Assembly: GCF_023015695.1 (NCBI RefSeq)
Contig: NZ_JALKAS010000002.1
Coordinates: 764,501 to 828,500, forward strand
Length of the DNA: 64,000 nt
From: Jannaschia sp. S6380
GTDB lineage: Bacteria; Pseudomonadota; Alphaproteobacteria; Rhodobacterales; Rhodobacteraceae
Direction of reading: 5' to 3'
This document shows, in pieces, positions 27,675 through 39,769 of this stretch; positions within the stretch are counted from its first letter, which is position 1; the number at the start of each line of letters is the position of its first letter. Made by a program: the position numbers and the translations under genes. Below the pieces are notes generated by a model, which saw nothing but the letters and a program-made list of their open reading frames with translations, made no database searches and had not been told where the DNA came from.

Positions 27675-28567
27675 GCCGTCAGGCCCTCCGGCTCGGCCAA
27701 CCCATGCGCACGGCAGCACGCCGTCAGCGTGTTGGCCAGAAGGCAGGCGATCGTCATCGGCCCCACGCCCCCCGGCACCGGCGTGATCGCGCCCGCCGTC
27801 TCCCGGGCCTCGGCAAACGCCACGTCCCCGATCAGCCGTGTCTTGCCCGGCTTGTCGGGATGCGGCACGCGGGTGATGCCCACGTCGATCACCGTCGCGC
27901 CGGGCTTGACCCAGTCGCCCTTGACCATCTCGGCGCGCCCGACCGCCGCCACCAGGATGTCCGCCCGTCGACAGACCTCTGGCAGGTTCTTGGTGCGGGA
28001 ATGGGCGACCGTCACCGTGCAGCTTTCCCGCAGCAGAAGTTGCGCCATCGGCTTGCCGAACAGGTTCGACCGGCCGATCACCACCGCCTCGCGTCCGGTC
28101 AGGTCGCCCAGCCGGTCACGCAGCAGCATCAGGCAGCCCAGCGGCGTGCAACTCACCAGCGCATCCCCTCCGGTCGCCAGCAATCCGGCATTGGTCACGC
28201 TCAGACCATCCACATCCTTGGACGGGTCGATCCGGGCGACCGTCCGGCGTTCGTCCAGATGGGCGGGCACCGGAAACTGGCACAGGATGCCGTGCACCTC
28301 CGGATCCGCGTTGAGCCGGTCGATCAGCGTAAATAGGTCGGCTTCCGACGTCTCCGCCGGCAACCGATGCTCGAAGGAGTTCATGCCCGCCTCGACCGTC
28401 GCCTTGTGCTTGTGGCTGACATAGACCTCGCTTGCCGGATCCGCGCCCACCAGCACCACGGCCAGGCCCGGCGTCACGCCCTCCGCCGTCAGGCGTGACA
28501 CTTCGTGCGCCACCTGTTCCCGGATCCGGGCGGCGAAGGCCTTGCCGTCGATGATCGTGGCGCTCAT
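27671..28567 (-). CDS. folD: Methylenetetrahydrofolate dehydrogenase/cyclohydrolase
   Basis: Bifunctional enzyme interconverting 5,10-methylene-, methenyl- and 10-formyl-tetrahydrofolate. The 298-residue product has the substrate-binding [17 protein letters not shown] (catalytic Lys) and the dinucleotide loop [17 protein letters not shown], ending with [21 protein letters not shown] 28567 gives the standard N-terminus. It follows fhs on the same strand, 177 bases away; the two act in sequence on formate-derived one-carbon units. Confidence 0.96.
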   Translation of the reverse strand: MSATIIDGKAFAARIREQVAHEVSRLTAEGVTPGLAVVLVGADPASEVYVSHKHKATVEAGMNSFEHRLPAETSEADLFTLIDRLNADPEVHGILCQFPVPAHLDERRTVARIDPSKDVDGLSVTNAGLLATGGDALVSCTPLGCLMLLRDRLGDLTGREAVVIGRSNLFGKPMAQLLLRESCTVTVAHSRTKNLPEVCRRADILVAAVGRAEMVKGDWVKPGATVIDVGITRVPHPDKPGKTRLIGDVAFAEARETAGAITPVPGGVGPMTIACLLANTLTACCRAHGLAEPEGLTA

Positions 28568-28589
28568 GTCGTTCCCCCCGGATGGTCCG

Positions 28590-28605
28590 CCCGCCGCAGG
28601 GCGGG
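28590..28605 (-). other. Hairpin in the fhs-folD spacer
   Basis: CCCGCC, loop GCAG, GGCGGG forms a perfect six-pair stem 23 bases upstream of the folD start. No T-run follows it, so it is not a standard terminator. It could stabilise or modulate the folD leader after fhs. The rest of the 177-base spacer shows nothing I can name. Confidence 0.35.
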
Positions 28606-28744
28606 TGCATGGTTCATGTGCTACTTCCTTCGCACGCCGCGAATACAGCGGTTTCGTGGACTGCCGGGTCAATGGCCGCGGCTGAAAATGTCCGACGGGA
28701 ATGCGGCGTCGACGACGATCGATGCCGCGCTGTGCTCCCGCGAC

Positions 28745-30421
28745 CTAGAACAATCCCTCGACCTCGCCCGCCTCGTTCAGTCGGATGTTCTCGGCGGACG
28801 GGACGCGTGGCAGGCCCGGCATCGTCATGATCTCACCGCAGATGACGACGATGAAACCGGCCCCGGCTGACAGCCGAACCTCGCGCACCGGCACCGAATG
28901 GCCGGTGGGCGCGCCGCGGAGGCTGGGATCCGTGCTGAACGAATATTGCGTCTTGGCCATGCAGACCGGCAAATTGCCGTAGCCCTGATCCTCCCAGGTA
29001 CGAAGCTGGTCGCGGATCTTCTGGTCGGCCAGCACCTCGTCGGCGTGGTAGATGCGCTTTGCGATGGTCTCGATCTTCTGGAACAGCGGCATCTCGTCGG
29101 GATAGATCGGCGCGAAATTGGCCGACCCGCCCTCGGCGATTTCGGCCACGCGCCGTGCCAGCGCCTCCGATCCCTTGGATCCGTCGGCCCAGTGCTTCGA
29201 CACGATCGCCTCCGACCCCTGGCTGGTCACGTAATCCTGCACCGCCTGCACCTCGGCCTCGGTATCGCCGGTGAAGTGGTTGACGGCGACCACCACCGGC
29301 ACGCCGAAGCTCTTGACGTTGCCGATGTGCCGGCCGAGGTTCGCGCAGCCGGCCTTCACGGCGTCCACGTTCTCGGCGCCCAGGTCCGCCTTGGCCACGC
29401 CGCCGTTCATCTTCATCGCCCGCACCGTCGCCACCAGCACCACGCAGTCGGGCGCGATCCCGGCCTTGCGGCACTTGATGTTCATGAATTTCTCGGCGCC
29501 CAGATCGGCGCCGAACCCGGCCTCCGTCACGACGAAATCGGCCAGCTTCAGCGCGGTCGTGGTTGCGATAACCGAGTTGCAGCCATGCGCGATGTTGGCG
29601 AAGGGGCCGCCATGCACGAAGGCCGGGTTGTTTTCCAGCGTCTGCACCAGGTTCGGCTGCATCGCGTCCTTCAGAAGCACCGTCATCGCCCCGTCGGCCT
29701 TGATGTCCCGGCAATGGACCGGCGTGCGGTCGCGGCGATAGGCCACGATCATGTCGCCCAGACGCCGCTCCAGATCGGTCAGGTCGCGCGCGAGGCAGAG
29801 GCAGGCCATGACTTCCGATGCCACGGTGATGTCGAACCCGGCCTCGCGCGGGAAGCCGTTGCTGACACCGCCCAGGCTGGCCGTGATCTGGCGCAGGGCC
29901 CGGTCGTTCATGTCGACGACCCGGCGCCAAACGACCCGGCGCACGTCGATCTCCAGCTCGTTGCCCCAGTAGATGTGGTTGTCGATCATCGCCGACAGCA
30001 GGCTGTGCGCGCTGGTGATGGCGTGGAAGTCGCCGGTGAAATGGAGGTTCATTTCCTCCATCGGGACGACCTGGGCATATCCCCCGCCGGCCGCGCCGCC
30101 CTTCATCCCGAAATTGGGCCCGAGTGACGCCTCGCGGATGCAGATCATCGCCTTCTTGCCGATGGCGTTCAGCCCGTCGCCCAGACCCACGGTCGTGGTC
30201 GTCTTGCCTTCGCCCGCCGGGGTGGGGTTGATGGCCGTCACGAGGATCAGCTTGCCGTTCGGACGGTCGCGCAGCCCGTCGATGAAGGATTGCGACACCT
30301 TGGCCTTGTCGTGGCCGTAGGGCAGCAGGTCGTCGGACCCGATCCCGATGCCCGCGCCGATCTCCTGAATGGGCCGCTTGCTGGCCGCCCGCGCGATCTC
30401 GATATCGGTCTTGTGGGTCAT
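28745..30421 (-). CDS. fhs: Formate--tetrahydrofolate ligase
   Basis: ATP-dependent formation of 10-formyl-tetrahydrofolate from formate. The 558-residue product has the P-loop [14 protein letters not shown], the signature [20 protein letters not shown], and [19 protein letters not shown] 30421 has GAGGAGA upstream. With folD downstream it links formate to the folate one-carbon pool, useful in bacteria that oxidise methylated compounds or demethylate osmolytes, as many marine Rhodobacterales do. The 220 bases upstream of fhs contain no other gene I can support. Confidence 0.97.
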   Translation of the reverse strand: MTHKTDIEIARAASKRPIQEIGAGIGIGSDDLLPYGHDKAKVSQSFIDGLRDRPNGKLILVTAINPTPAGEGKTTTTVGLGDGLNAIGKKAMICIREASLGPNFGMKGGAAGGGYAQVVPMEEMNLHFTGDFHAITSAHSLLSAMIDNHIYWGNELEIDVRRVVWRRVVDMNDRALRQITASLGGVSNGFPREAGFDITVASEVMACLCLARDLTDLERRLGDMIVAYRRDRTPVHCRDIKADGAMTVLLKDAMQPNLVQTLENNPAFVHGGPFANIAHGCNSVIATTTALKLADFVVTEAGFGADLGAEKFMNIKCRKAGIAPDCVVLVATVRAMKMNGGVAKADLGAENVDAVKAGCANLGRHIGNVKSFGVPVVVAVNHFTGDTEAEVQAVQDYVTSQGSEAIVSKHWADGSKGSEALARRVAEIAEGGSANFAPIYPDEMPLFQKIETIAKRIYHADEVLADQKIRDQLRTWEDQGYGNLPVCMAKTQYSFSTDPSLRGAPTGHSVPVREVRLSAGAGFIVVICGEIMTMPGLPRVPSAENIRLNEAGEVEGLF

Positions 30422-30643
30422 CGCGGGTCTCCTCGGGTCGCGGGGCTTACCGTGCTACTGCTATCGGCCCGACGGGCGCGGCATCCGCGAAAACCGACAT
30501 TCCGGGTTCGCTGCGCGGCAGGAGGGCGGTTGGTCGGACGGCTTGCGCCGCGACGTCATTCCGAATCGGGGAACCGTAACCGCAGATTAATCGTTGGGGT
30601 GGCAAGAGCGTCCTACACCCTCGGCAAATTGATGCCGATCCAA

Positions 30644-31342
30644 CTATCGGAGATCCGCATGACCACTTCCAGCCTCCTGATTCACGCCGGTTTCGTGTCC
30701 GGCCTCGCCCTCGCCCTCCTGACCGGGCTGGCCCTGGCCTGACACCTCGCGATCGCCGAACGGGTCGACGCTCCACGGGCGTTGATCCGGGACGTGCAGG
30801 GTCATCCACATCCCCAGTTTCAAACGGCCCGGCCGTTCCACCCAGGCCGTGACGCCGCGACGGCCCTTGGCGGCCGGTTTGAACCGGCGGGCTGCCTGAG
30901 GCGAGGCCTCGGCGATCACGGCGGCCGGCAGGTTGCAAGGGCGGTTCGCCATGTCCACGACGATGGTTGCGCCATCCTCGGCCTGAAGCCGGGACGAAGG
31001 GGGCAAATGGCTCAGATCTGGGATTCCCGACAGAACCAGCGTCGCACCGAGCCAGGACGGATCCAGGGTACTCAGGCGCATACTTGCGGCGATCAGTGCC
31101 AGTTCCTCGGCGGAGACGACGGATAGCTGGCGCGTGTTTCGGATCTCAGTGCCGCGTCTGTGCTGGGACAGGACGCGGCTGCAAGATGGCCGCGTCAAAC
31201 CGCCATGCGTTTCGCCCTCCGGGCCCGCGAAGCCCAGAGCCAGTTCGGTCAGGGGCTGGGACGCCAATGCACTCTCCCGATCCCTGACCGTTCCCAGCCA
31301 TTCGATGCGGCCCCGGATCGAAGTCGGTCTCAGGGCCGGCAT
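30644..31342 (-). CDS. MOSC-domain protein
   Basis: A 232-residue protein with a MOSC (molybdenum cofactor sulfurase C-terminal) domain: IEWLGTVRDRE, GETHGGLTRPSC, GTEIRNTRQLSVVSAEEL, and the presumed reactive Cys in MANRPCNLPAAVI. Such stand-alone proteins may carry or transfer sulfur for metal cofactors. Domain similarity ends near LHVPDQRPW; the last ~42 residues (from about 30770 down) are low-complexity and antisense to a short frame on the other strand, so the true stop context is odd and may reflect a lost earlier stop. ATG 31342 overlaps the upstream gene by 13 bases. Confidence 0.8.
   Translation of the reverse strand: MPALRPTSIRGRIEWLGTVRDRESALASQPLTELALGFAGPEGETHGGLTRPSCSRVLSQHRRGTEIRNTRQLSVVSAEELALIAASMRLSTLDPSWLGATLVLSGIPDLSHLPPSSRLQAEDGATIVVDMANRPCNLPAAVIAEASPQAARRFKPAAKGRRGVTAWVERPGRLKLGMWMTLHVPDQRPWSVDPFGDREVSGQGQPGQEGEGEAGHETGVNQEAGSGHADLR
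30659..30742 (+). CDS. Possible 27-residue membrane peptide
   Basis: ATG 30659 is preceded by GGAG at suitable spacing (tcggagatccgc) and opens a frame of 27 codons. The peptide is MTTSS, then His-Ala-Gly and a hydrophobic run of Leu, Ala and Gly to the C-terminus, long enough for one membrane helix. Most codons end in G or C. It lies antisense to the dubious C-terminal tail of the MOSC gene. I have no homology evidence; it may be a real small membrane protein or chance. Confidence 0.3.
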   Translation: MTTSSLLIHAGFVSGLALALLTGLALA

Positions 31343-31965
31343 GGCGTTCTTTCCCGGCAATGAAATAGGATCATCGCGATGGCGAGCGCCGAGGCGAAAC
31401 CGAGTTCCATACCCTCCTCCAACTGCCCCAGACCATCGTTGACTGCCGCCGGCAGGTCGATGCCCAATGGCTCCAGCTTGCGTCCGGCGCCGTCGATCGT
31501 CTTTGCCAGCACGACGGCCATACCGCCACCCAGCACCCACCAGGCCCAACCGGCACGGGCGCGGATCGCCGTCAGCCAGACCGGGCCGTCGCGCCGCAGC
31601 AGCCGCCAACCGCACCAGAGGATCAGAACGACCACAAGGCCGCCCAAAACCTTGTGCGAGGGGGGGGCGTCACCGCTATAGAGCCGCAGTTGAAGCATGC
31701 CTTCCGCGAGGAACCGTTTGTCGAAATCAAGCTCCCGCGCGCACATCAGAAGCAGGATCATCGGCAGGTGCCACTGCGCGCCGAACGTGGCGCGGGGCCA
31801 ACGCAACGCAAAAGCGATCGCAAGGCCGAACAGAAGGATAGCGGTCGCGCTTTCGACCGGGCCGCCTTCTTTCAGGAGCGTCACCGGAAGCAGGGCACCG
31901 ATGGTGGCCCCGACAAGCGCGGGGGCGAAAAGCAGGGTCGCCAGGACATAGGGGGATTTCGCCAT
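31330..31965 (-). CDS. Polytopic membrane protein of unknown function
   Basis: A protein of about 211 residues with five or six hydrophobic segments. A conserved-looking cytoplasmic loop reads MCARELDFDKRF, followed by PPSHKVLGGLVVV, and near the end LAKTIDGAGRKLEPLGI and GQLEEGMELGFASAL. The same arrangement (RELDxxKRF, then a Lys-Thr-Asp-Gly motif) occurs in an uncharacterised family; I know no function. ATG 31965 is chosen over ATG 31980, though neither has a strong ribosome-binding site. It overlaps the MOSC gene start by 13 bases, implying cotranscription. Confidence 0.7.
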   Translation of the reverse strand: MAKSPYVLATLLFAPALVGATIGALLPVTLLKEGGPVESATAILLFGLAIAFALRWPRATFGAQWHLPMILLLMCARELDFDKRFLAEGMLQLRLYSGDAPPSHKVLGGLVVVLILWCGWRLLRRDGPVWLTAIRARAGWAWWVLGGGMAVVLAKTIDGAGRKLEPLGIDLPAAVNDGLGQLEEGMELGFASALAIAMILFHCRERTPCRP

Positions 31966-32024
31966 CGAACGCCGATGCATACCGCCGCCAACGGGTCCGC
32001 CCGCGAAGGACGGACCCCGCGGGA

Positions 32025-33941
<1,917 letters not shown>

Positions 33942-34016
33942 GAAAGTTCCTCCGAATGGCGCGATCAGCCGCCGCGCATGGCATTGACCGGGAAGATAGT
34001 CATCCCGGCAGGGGGT

Positions 34017-35264
34017 TCAACGGTCGATCAGAACCTGCGTGAACGGGACGCAGGGTTCTGCGGACCATCCGGCGGGCATTCCGGCCAGGGGCGCGGCGAT
34101 CAGTTCCCCCTCCTTACCGCGAATTGACGGAGATGCCATGACGGATGCGCGCGGCAGCCCGGAATTCCGCCAGGGTGTGTGCCGGATGTCGTGACCCAGC
34201 GCCCCGACGGAAAGGCCGGGCCCGCCTGGGCCGGCGACGCGCCAGCGACCGTCCCAGAGCGCGTCCGTGGCACAGGGCGGGCCGGCTGCGGCGAGTTCGC
34301 GGGCGATCCGCAACCGGTCGCCTTCGTGGCGGAACAGGCAACCGGCCAAGGTGCCGTCCCGCCCCTGTCGAACGGATTGGAGCAGCGTCATCAGTTCCGA
34401 CCCCCTTGGCGGATAGGCATCGCCGCCGACCCAGCGGAGTGCGCCCAGCAAAATCCGCCGCGCCTGCTCCCGCTCCCGGTCGATCAGATCGGAAAGGGCG
34501 CGCCAGTCCAGCAGCAGGTCCCCCCGATCCTCCCGAGCGATCGCGGCCGCGATGTCGCAGGCGCGCCGCTCCAGGCTCTGCCGCGCTTCGCGGAGGCGTT
34601 CGGCGGATTTGGTCAGGTTTCCGATGTCCAGGCTCAGTTCCGCGATTGCCTGACGGACGGCCACGCGGTCGAAGCGTCGGTCGTCGTTCGATGGATCCTG
34701 CAACGGAGTGACACCCCGGGCGGACAGCATCTCGTGCAACATCGCGCGCGGCACGTCCAGGAAGGGGCGGGCGAAGGCCGGCCGGTCGCCGAACCACTCC
34801 GACATGCGCGCCAGCCCGTCGATCCCGGCGCCGCGTCTCAGGCGCAGGATCAGCGTCTCGGCCGCGTCATCGGCCGTGTGGCCCAGAAGGACCACGTCGC
34901 AGCGAACCCGGATGGCCCAATCCGAGAGCGCGTCGTAGCGCGCCGCGCGGGCGCGGGCCTGGAGGTTCGGGCCGTCATGCAGGCCGTTCAGGCGCAGTGT
35001 CTCGTGCGGGATGCCGCGCGACCGGCACATACGCGCGACGTGATCCGCTTCGTCGACCGAAGCGGGCCGCAGCCCGTGATCGACCGTCGCGGCCAGGATC
35101 GCACGCCCATGCCGCTTGCTCCAATCCTGTGCCGCGAGCAGCAGCGCGGTCGAGTCGCCCCCACCCGAGATCGCGATGGCGACGGGGCCGTCACCCCGCG
35201 GGTCATGCAGATCGAAGAGCGTGTCGAGGGCCGCCCCGAGCCGGCCCTCGACCCCATCCTTCAC
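34017..35264 (-). CDS. tilS: tRNA(Ile)-lysidine synthase
   Basis: TilS adds lysine to C34 of tRNA-Ile(CAU) so that it reads AUA. The 415-residue protein has the PP-loop ISGGGDSTALL, VDHGLRPAS and LGHTADDAAETLILRL (the HTxDDxxET motif). The C-terminal part is shorter and less conserved, as in other alphaproteobacteria. ATG 35264 overlaps the cpoB stop as ATGA. The linkage cpoB-tilS-ftsH is a standard alphaproteobacterial arrangement. Confidence 0.95.
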   Translation of the reverse strand: MKDGVEGRLGAALDTLFDLHDPRGDGPVAIAISGGGDSTALLLAAQDWSKRHGRAILAATVDHGLRPASVDEADHVARMCRSRGIPHETLRLNGLHDGPNLQARARAARYDALSDWAIRVRCDVVLLGHTADDAAETLILRLRRGAGIDGLARMSEWFGDRPAFARPFLDVPRAMLHEMLSARGVTPLQDPSNDDRRFDRVAVRQAIAELSLDIGNLTKSAERLREARQSLERRACDIAAAIAREDRGDLLLDWRALSDLIDREREQARRILLGALRWVGGDAYPPRGSELMTLLQSVRQGRDGTLAGCLFRHEGDRLRIARELAAAGPPCATDALWDGRWRVAGPGGPGLSVGALGHDIRHTPWRNSGLPRASVMASPSIRGKEGELIAAPLAGMPAGWSAEPCVPFTQVLIDR

Positions 35265-36121
35265 TGGCAGTTCAGGCCGGCCCGCGCCGAGTTCGCCTGC
35301 GCCACGGTCGGCGAGTCGGGGAAACGTATCACCACCTCGGCAAGGGTCAGGCAGGCTTCGTCGGTCTGGTCCAGGGCAGCGAGCGCCTGGCCGAGCCCGA
35401 CCAGCGCCTCGGGCGCGCGGGGTCCCTCGGGGGTGCCCGAAAACGTCTCCAGATAGGCCCGGGCGGCGTCCGCGTTCTTGCCGGCGCGGGCCAGGGCCTG
35501 GGCGCGGTGGAACTGTGCATCCGTCGAGAGCGGACCTGTTGGATAGGTTGAGAGGAATTTGCCGAAAGCCTCGGCCGCCGCGGCGTTGTCACCCGCGTCG
35601 AGAAGTGTCTTCGCGCGGTCGAAATCCGCCTGTTCGCCCACGGCCAGTTCCGCGCCGTCACCCTCGGGCGCGGGCGCGGCCGGTGTGATCGCGCCCGAGG
35701 CCGCCGTGTCGGTGTCGGCGCCCTCGGTGGTCTCGCCCCCCTCCGTGGCCGTCTCGGCGCCCAGCGGGCCGGGGTTGGGCAGCTCGGCCAGATCGCAATC
35801 TTCGGTCAGCTCGCAAAGCTGGAAGCGCAGATCCTCGATCCGTGCGGACCCGTCGCGCGAGACGCTCTCGATCCGGAACTCCATGCGCTCGGCGGCTTGT
35901 GTCAGACGCTGCAACTCGGACTCGATCGCGTTGACGCGGTCCAGCACGGTCGAGCCGCCGACGCTCACCGAGGGCCCGCCGGTCGTGTTCAACTCGCCGC
36001 GCAACTTCTGCATCTCGACCTGAAGGACCGAGAGCTGTTGCCGGATGTCGGCCAGCGTTTCGTCCTGCTGCGCGGCCGCGGGCCAAGCCAGGGCAAGGGT
36101 CAGTGCCAGCGCCAGCCGCAT
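35261..36121 (-). CDS. cpoB: Tol-Pal system protein CpoB (YbgF)
   Basis: Periplasmic regulator that coordinates Tol-Pal-driven outer-membrane constriction with peptidoglycan synthesis. The 286-residue product has a signal peptide (cleaved after AWPAAA), an N-terminal coiled coil (residues ~20-90), an acidic Thr/Glu/Ala/Pro-rich linker (~115-165), and tetratricopeptide repeats from ~170 (FDRAKTLLDAGDNAAAAEAF, TDAQFHRAQALARAG in pieces). ATG 36121 overlaps the pal stop as TGATG; a GTG one codon upstream is the alternative. Confidence 0.93.
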   Translation of the reverse strand: MRLALALTLALAWPAAAQQDETLADIRQQLSVLQVEMQKLRGELNTTGGPSVSVGGSTVLDRVNAIESELQRLTQAAERMEFRIESVSRDGSARIEDLRFQLCELTEDCDLAELPNPGPLGAETATEGGETTEGADTDTAASGAITPAAPAPEGDGAELAVGEQADFDRAKTLLDAGDNAAAAEAFGKFLSTYPTGPLSTDAQFHRAQALARAGKNADAARAYLETFSGTPEGPRAPEALVGLGQALAALDQTDEACLTLAEVVIRFPDSPTVAQANSARAGLNCQ

Positions 36122-36636
36122 CACACACCCGCCCCCGCCGCAAGCACCGTCACAGCGCGGCGGTTCTGGCTATAGCACGCCTCGGTCGAGCAGACCTGCA
36201 GCGGACGCTCCTTGCCATAGCTGATGGTGCGCAGACGGCTGGCGGCGACCCCCTGGCTGATCAGGTAGTCGCGCGCGGCGTTGGCCCGGCGGCCGCCCAG
36301 CGCGAGGTTGTATTCGCGCGTTCCCTGTTCGTCGGCGTGGCCCTCGACGAGCGCGGTGTATTCGGGGTTGCTGTTCAGCCATTGCGCCTGGCCCGTCAGC
36401 ACCGCCTGCGCATCGGAGGACAGGGTCGACTGGTCGACCGCGAAGAGGACGCGGTCACCGACATTCTGCTGGAAATAGGCGATGGAGGTGGGGTCGTTCG
36501 CGCTGCCCGGAACGATGCCGCCCGCGCCCGCCGCCCCCGCGTTCAGGTCGACCGCTCCGCCATCGGCCCCGCCGAGGCGATTTCCGCAGCCGGTCAACGC
36601 CAGGGCCGTCATCAGGATGATCGCTGTCGTTTTCAT
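36121..36636 (-). CDS. pal: Peptidoglycan-associated lipoprotein Pal
   Basis: Outer-membrane lipoprotein that binds peptidoglycan and interacts with TolB and TolA. The 171-residue product has a lipobox LALTGC (Cys17), a Gly/Ala linker, and an OmpA-like domain with VLFAVDQSTLSSDA, VEGHADEQGTREYNLALG (diaminopimelate-binding Asp/Arg positions) and GKERPLQVC. Two cysteines near the C-terminus (QVCSTEACYS) are a common alphaproteobacterial feature. It follows tolB by ten bases. Confidence 0.96.
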   Translation of the reverse strand: MKTTAIILMTALALTGCGNRLGGADGGAVDLNAGAAGAGGIVPGSANDPTSIAYFQQNVGDRVLFAVDQSTLSSDAQAVLTGQAQWLNSNPEYTALVEGHADEQGTREYNLALGGRRANAARDYLISQGVAASRLRTISYGKERPLQVCSTEACYSQNRRAVTVLAAGAGV

Positions 36637-36646
36637 GTCATTGCCT

Positions 36647-37993
36647 CTAGTTCAGAAGGGGACCCCAGGAAGGGTCCGAAGCCGCCGCAGGGGTCGCGGC
36701 GCGTTGAAGATTTCGTCCCGTGATATCCACGGTATAGAGCGCCGGTGCCCCCTGCGCCCCGGCCGTCTCGCGGGTGAACATGACGACCCGGCCATTGGGG
36801 GCCCAGGTCGGACCCTCGTCCAGGAACGCGCCGGTCAGCAGGCGCTCCTCGCTGCCGTCGGTGCGCATGACGCCGATGTGAAAACGCCCCGCATTCTGCT
36901 TTGTGAACGCGATATAGTCGCCCTTGGGGCTCCAGACCGGGGTGCCGTAGCGCCCCTCGCCGAAGCTGACGCGGCTGCCCTCGCCGCCGGCGGCCGGCAT
37001 GATATAGAGTTGCGGCGCGCCGGATCGGTCGCTCTCGAACACGATGCGGTTGCCGTCGGGGCTGAAGCTGGGGGCGGTCTCGATCGACGGCGCCGTGGTC
37101 AGGCGCGTGGTCGCCCCCGAGTTCAGGTCGAGGACGTAGAGGTCGGTATTGCCCGCCACTTCGGCCGAATAGACGACGCGGCCGCCGTCGGGACTGAACC
37201 TGGGTGCGAAGCTCATGTTCTGGTCGACGCCGCCCACGGTCGTCTTCTGCAGGGTGGCCACGTCGATGACGGTCACCTTGGGAAAGCCGGACTCGTAGCC
37301 GGTATAGATGATCCGGCTGCCGTCGGGCGAAAAGCGCGGCGCCAGGACGATCGCGTCCGACGACGTCAGGTAAGACACGTTCGCGCCGTCGTAATCCATC
37401 ACGGCCAAGCGCTTCTGCCGCGCGTCCTTGGGCCCCTGTTCGGACACGAAGACGACCCGGCTGTCGAAATAGGGGTCCTCGCCGGTGATGCGGCTATAGG
37501 CGGCGTCGGCGACCTTGTGGGCCATCCGGCGCCAGCCTTCGGCCGTGCCGACGAATTGCAGGCCCTCGCCCAACTGCGCCTCCGAGAAGACGTCGTAGAG
37601 ACGGAACTGCACCACGATCCGCCCGTCCGGCTCGGCCAGGACGGAGCCGGTGATGAGCGCCTGCGCGTTGATCGCCTTCCAGTCCGAAAACTGGATCGGC
37701 GCGTCGAAGCTGCCGACGCGGGCGATATGCGCATCCTTCGGGATCTCGCGGAACAGGCCGGTATTGGTCAGGTCGGCCGAGATCACGCGGGTGAGGTCCT
37801 CGGCCAGTTCGGTCGCCGCATCGTTGCGCGCGACGAAGGTCGGCACCGCGAAGGGCAGCGGCTCGATCACGCCGTCGGTGATCTCGATCCGAAGCGGGCC
37901 GGGCGCGTCCTGCGCCATCGCGGGCGTCGCGAGCAGAAGGGCGGCGCAAAGCGCCTTGAGCAGTCGTGTCACCCGAAACCTCGTCGTTTCCAT
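36647..37993 (-). CDS. tolB: Tol-Pal system beta-propeller protein TolB
   Basis: Periplasmic partner of Pal and TolA. The 448-residue product has a signal peptide (cleaved after ATPAMA), an N-terminal alpha/beta domain ([14 protein letters not shown], the TolA/Pal switch region), and a six-bladed propeller made of repeats with the phrase FSPDGxR/N ([45 protein letters not shown]). ATG 37993 gives a complete signal peptide. The spacer to tolA is 98 bases, the longest inside the operon after that before tolQ. Confidence 0.96.
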   Translation of the reverse strand: METTRFRVTRLLKALCAALLLATPAMAQDAPGPLRIEITDGVIEPLPFAVPTFVARNDAATELAEDLTRVISADLTNTGLFREIPKDAHIARVGSFDAPIQFSDWKAINAQALITGSVLAEPDGRIVVQFRLYDVFSEAQLGEGLQFVGTAEGWRRMAHKVADAAYSRITGEDPYFDSRVVFVSEQGPKDARQKRLAVMDYDGANVSYLTSSDAIVLAPRFSPDGSRIIYTGYESGFPKVTVIDVATLQKTTVGGVDQNMSFAPRFSPDGGRVVYSAEVAGNTDLYVLDLNSGATTRLTTAPSIETAPSFSPDGNRIVFESDRSGAPQLYIMPAAGGEGSRVSFGEGRYGTPVWSPKGDYIAFTKQNAGRFHIGVMRTDGSEERLLTGAFLDEGPTWAPNGRVVMFTRETAGAQGAPALYTVDITGRNLQRAATPAAASDPSWGPLLN

Positions 37994-38091
37994 CCGTGGG
38001 TCAGTCCGGGTATCGCCAAAGCGCCGGATTTTCTCAATGCCTCTCCGAAGGTTCCTTGCTGCGGGGCGAAGGTTCGCGATCACGTTTTGCA

Positions 38092-39282
38092 TCAGCGCTG
38101 TCGCATCTGTTCCGGATTGAAGGTCATCTCGATTTCCTTCCACTGTTCGTATTTCTCGGGCGGCAGGTCGAACCCGTCGCGTCCGCATTGCAGGATCGCG
38201 CGTCGTCCCGCCTCGTAAGCTTGGCGCGCCGCCGCCTCGGACCCGCCCTCGAACCCGTCGAAACGGATACTGTCGGTCCGCGGGACCCCGTCGCGGCCGA
38301 CTTCCATGGAGATCGTGACCGTCGTGCGCATCGCCTCGGTCGACAGGCTTCCGAGGTTCCAGCACCGGCTGACCGCGACACGAAGGCCATCGCGCTCGCC
38401 CTGGGTCAGGGGCGGGCCGGACGGGGCGGGGGGTGCGCTGCCTTCGCCCTCGTTGGCCTCGGTCAAGGCGGCCATGACGTCGAAGGCGGGCGCCTCCTCG
38501 GCCGGCGCATCATCCACGGTTTCGGTCGCGGGCGCGCTTTCAGGCGCGTCCGCTGCCGGTGTCGGGGCGGGGGTTTCGTCGGGCTCCTCGACCGCGGCGA
38601 CGGCCGGTTGCGGCGGCGTCGGCTTGCGCGATGGCCGGATGGACCGTTCGGGCGCGGCCGACGGGGTGTCGGCCTCGGTCACGATGACGGGGGCGGTTTC
38701 CTCGGGCGCGGCGGGCTCGGGCGCCTCCTCCAGCGGCTCGTCGGGTTCGGCGGGCGTGGGCGTGGCCGGGGCTTCGGCCACGGGGGCCGTCTCGGTCAAA
38801 GGGGGCGGTGCGGGGGTCGGCGTGGCGGTCACGATGTCGGCCTGCCGCGGCGCGGGGCGATCCGAGACCGGGGCATCCGGCGCCTCGGCCGGCGCGGAGG
38901 GGGCATCGGGCACCTCCGGCACGACCTCGGTCTGCGGCGGCGGGGTCAGCTGGCTCGTATCTGGCGTCGGGTCGGGCGTCGTGGGCTCCGGCGTCTCGGG
39001 CTGGGGCGCGGGACGCGGCGGCGGCGCCTCTTCTGTGGGCGTGGGCACGTCGACCGGTTCGGAGGGCTGCGGCGCCGCCGGAGCCTCGGGGGCCGGCGCC
39101 TCGGGCGTCACCGGCGCGTTCGAGACGAGGGCGTCGAACTCCGCCGACGACACGACCGAGACGGCAGCGACGCTCAGCCGTTCCTCGTCCTCGACCGGGT
39201 TGAACAGTCCGCCGATCAGGGCCCAGACCACGACGCCCGCATGGGCCGTGCCCGAGAGCGCGACTGCCGTGCGGCGTTCCAT
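38092..39282 (-). CDS. tolA: TolA-like cell envelope protein
   Basis: Energy-transducing protein linking TolQR to Pal/TolB. The 396-residue product has one N-terminal membrane helix (residues ~7-27), a long Pro/Ala/Glu/Thr-rich low-complexity region (~45-285), and a C-terminal TonB/TolA-like domain (~300-396: [15 protein letters not shown] and [18 protein letters not shown]). The long linker is Pro-Glu-rich instead of the helical Lys-Ala type of E. coli, as is usual in Rhodobacterales. It starts one base after the tolR stop. Confidence 0.92.
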   Translation of the reverse strand: MERRTAVALSGTAHAGVVVWALIGGLFNPVEDEERLSVAAVSVVSSAEFDALVSNAPVTPEAPAPEAPAAPQPSEPVDVPTPTEEAPPPRPAPQPETPEPTTPDPTPDTSQLTPPPQTEVVPEVPDAPSAPAEAPDAPVSDRPAPRQADIVTATPTPAPPPLTETAPVAEAPATPTPAEPDEPLEEAPEPAAPEETAPVIVTEADTPSAAPERSIRPSRKPTPPQPAVAAVEEPDETPAPTPAADAPESAPATETVDDAPAEEAPAFDVMAALTEANEGEGSAPPAPSGPPLTQGERDGLRVAVSRCWNLGSLSTEAMRTTVTISMEVGRDGVPRTDSIRFDGFEGGSEAAARQAYEAGRRAILQCGRDGFDLPPEKYEQWKEIEMTFNPEQMRQR

Positions 39283-39283
39283 C

Positions 39284-39769
39284 CTATCGGCCTGCCTCGT
39301 CGGCCCCGTCCAGGGTCGGGCCGCCGGCATCGGTCACCAGGCCGATGTTGCGGAAGCCGCCTGCGTTGAGCGCGCCCATGATCACCATGACCTCGGAATA
39401 GGGGACCGATCCGTCGGCGCGCAGGAACACCTTGTCGCCCTGTCTTTCGCCGGCGATCGCGCGCAGGCGGGGCAGCAACTCGTCGCGGGGCACCTCGGTC
39501 GATCCGATCAGGACGCGTCCGTCTGCGGCGACGGTCAGCGCGAGCGGCTCCTCCTGCTCCTGCGGCAGGGGAGCGGCAGCCGTCTCGGGCAATTCGATCG
39601 GCACGCCCGCCGTCAGAAGGGGCGCGGCGACCATGAAGATGATCAGCAGCACCAGCATCACGTCGACGAAGGGCGTCACGTTGATCTCGGACATGGGCGC
39701 GCTGCCACGCGCCCCCCGGCGACGGCGCGTGTTCGCGCCCCCACCGGGCTGGATCATGCCCCCGCCCAT
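39284..39769 (-). CDS. tolR: Tol-Pal system protein TolR (ExbD/TolR family)
   Basis: Part of the proton-driven TolQR motor. The 161-residue product has a short Gly/Arg-rich cytoplasmic N-terminus, one membrane helix with the essential Asp in VTPFVDVMLVLLIIFMV, and a periplasmic domain ending with SVPYSEVMVIMGALNAGGF. It begins directly after the tolQ stop with no gap and abuts tolA. Confidence 0.96.
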   Translation of the reverse strand: MGGGMIQPGGGANTRRRRGARGSAPMSEINVTPFVDVMLVLLIIFMVAAPLLTAGVPIELPETAAAPLPQEQEEPLALTVAADGRVLIGSTEVPRDELLPRLRAIAGERQGDKVFLRADGSVPYSEVMVIMGALNAGGFRNIGLVTDAGGPTLDGADEAGR

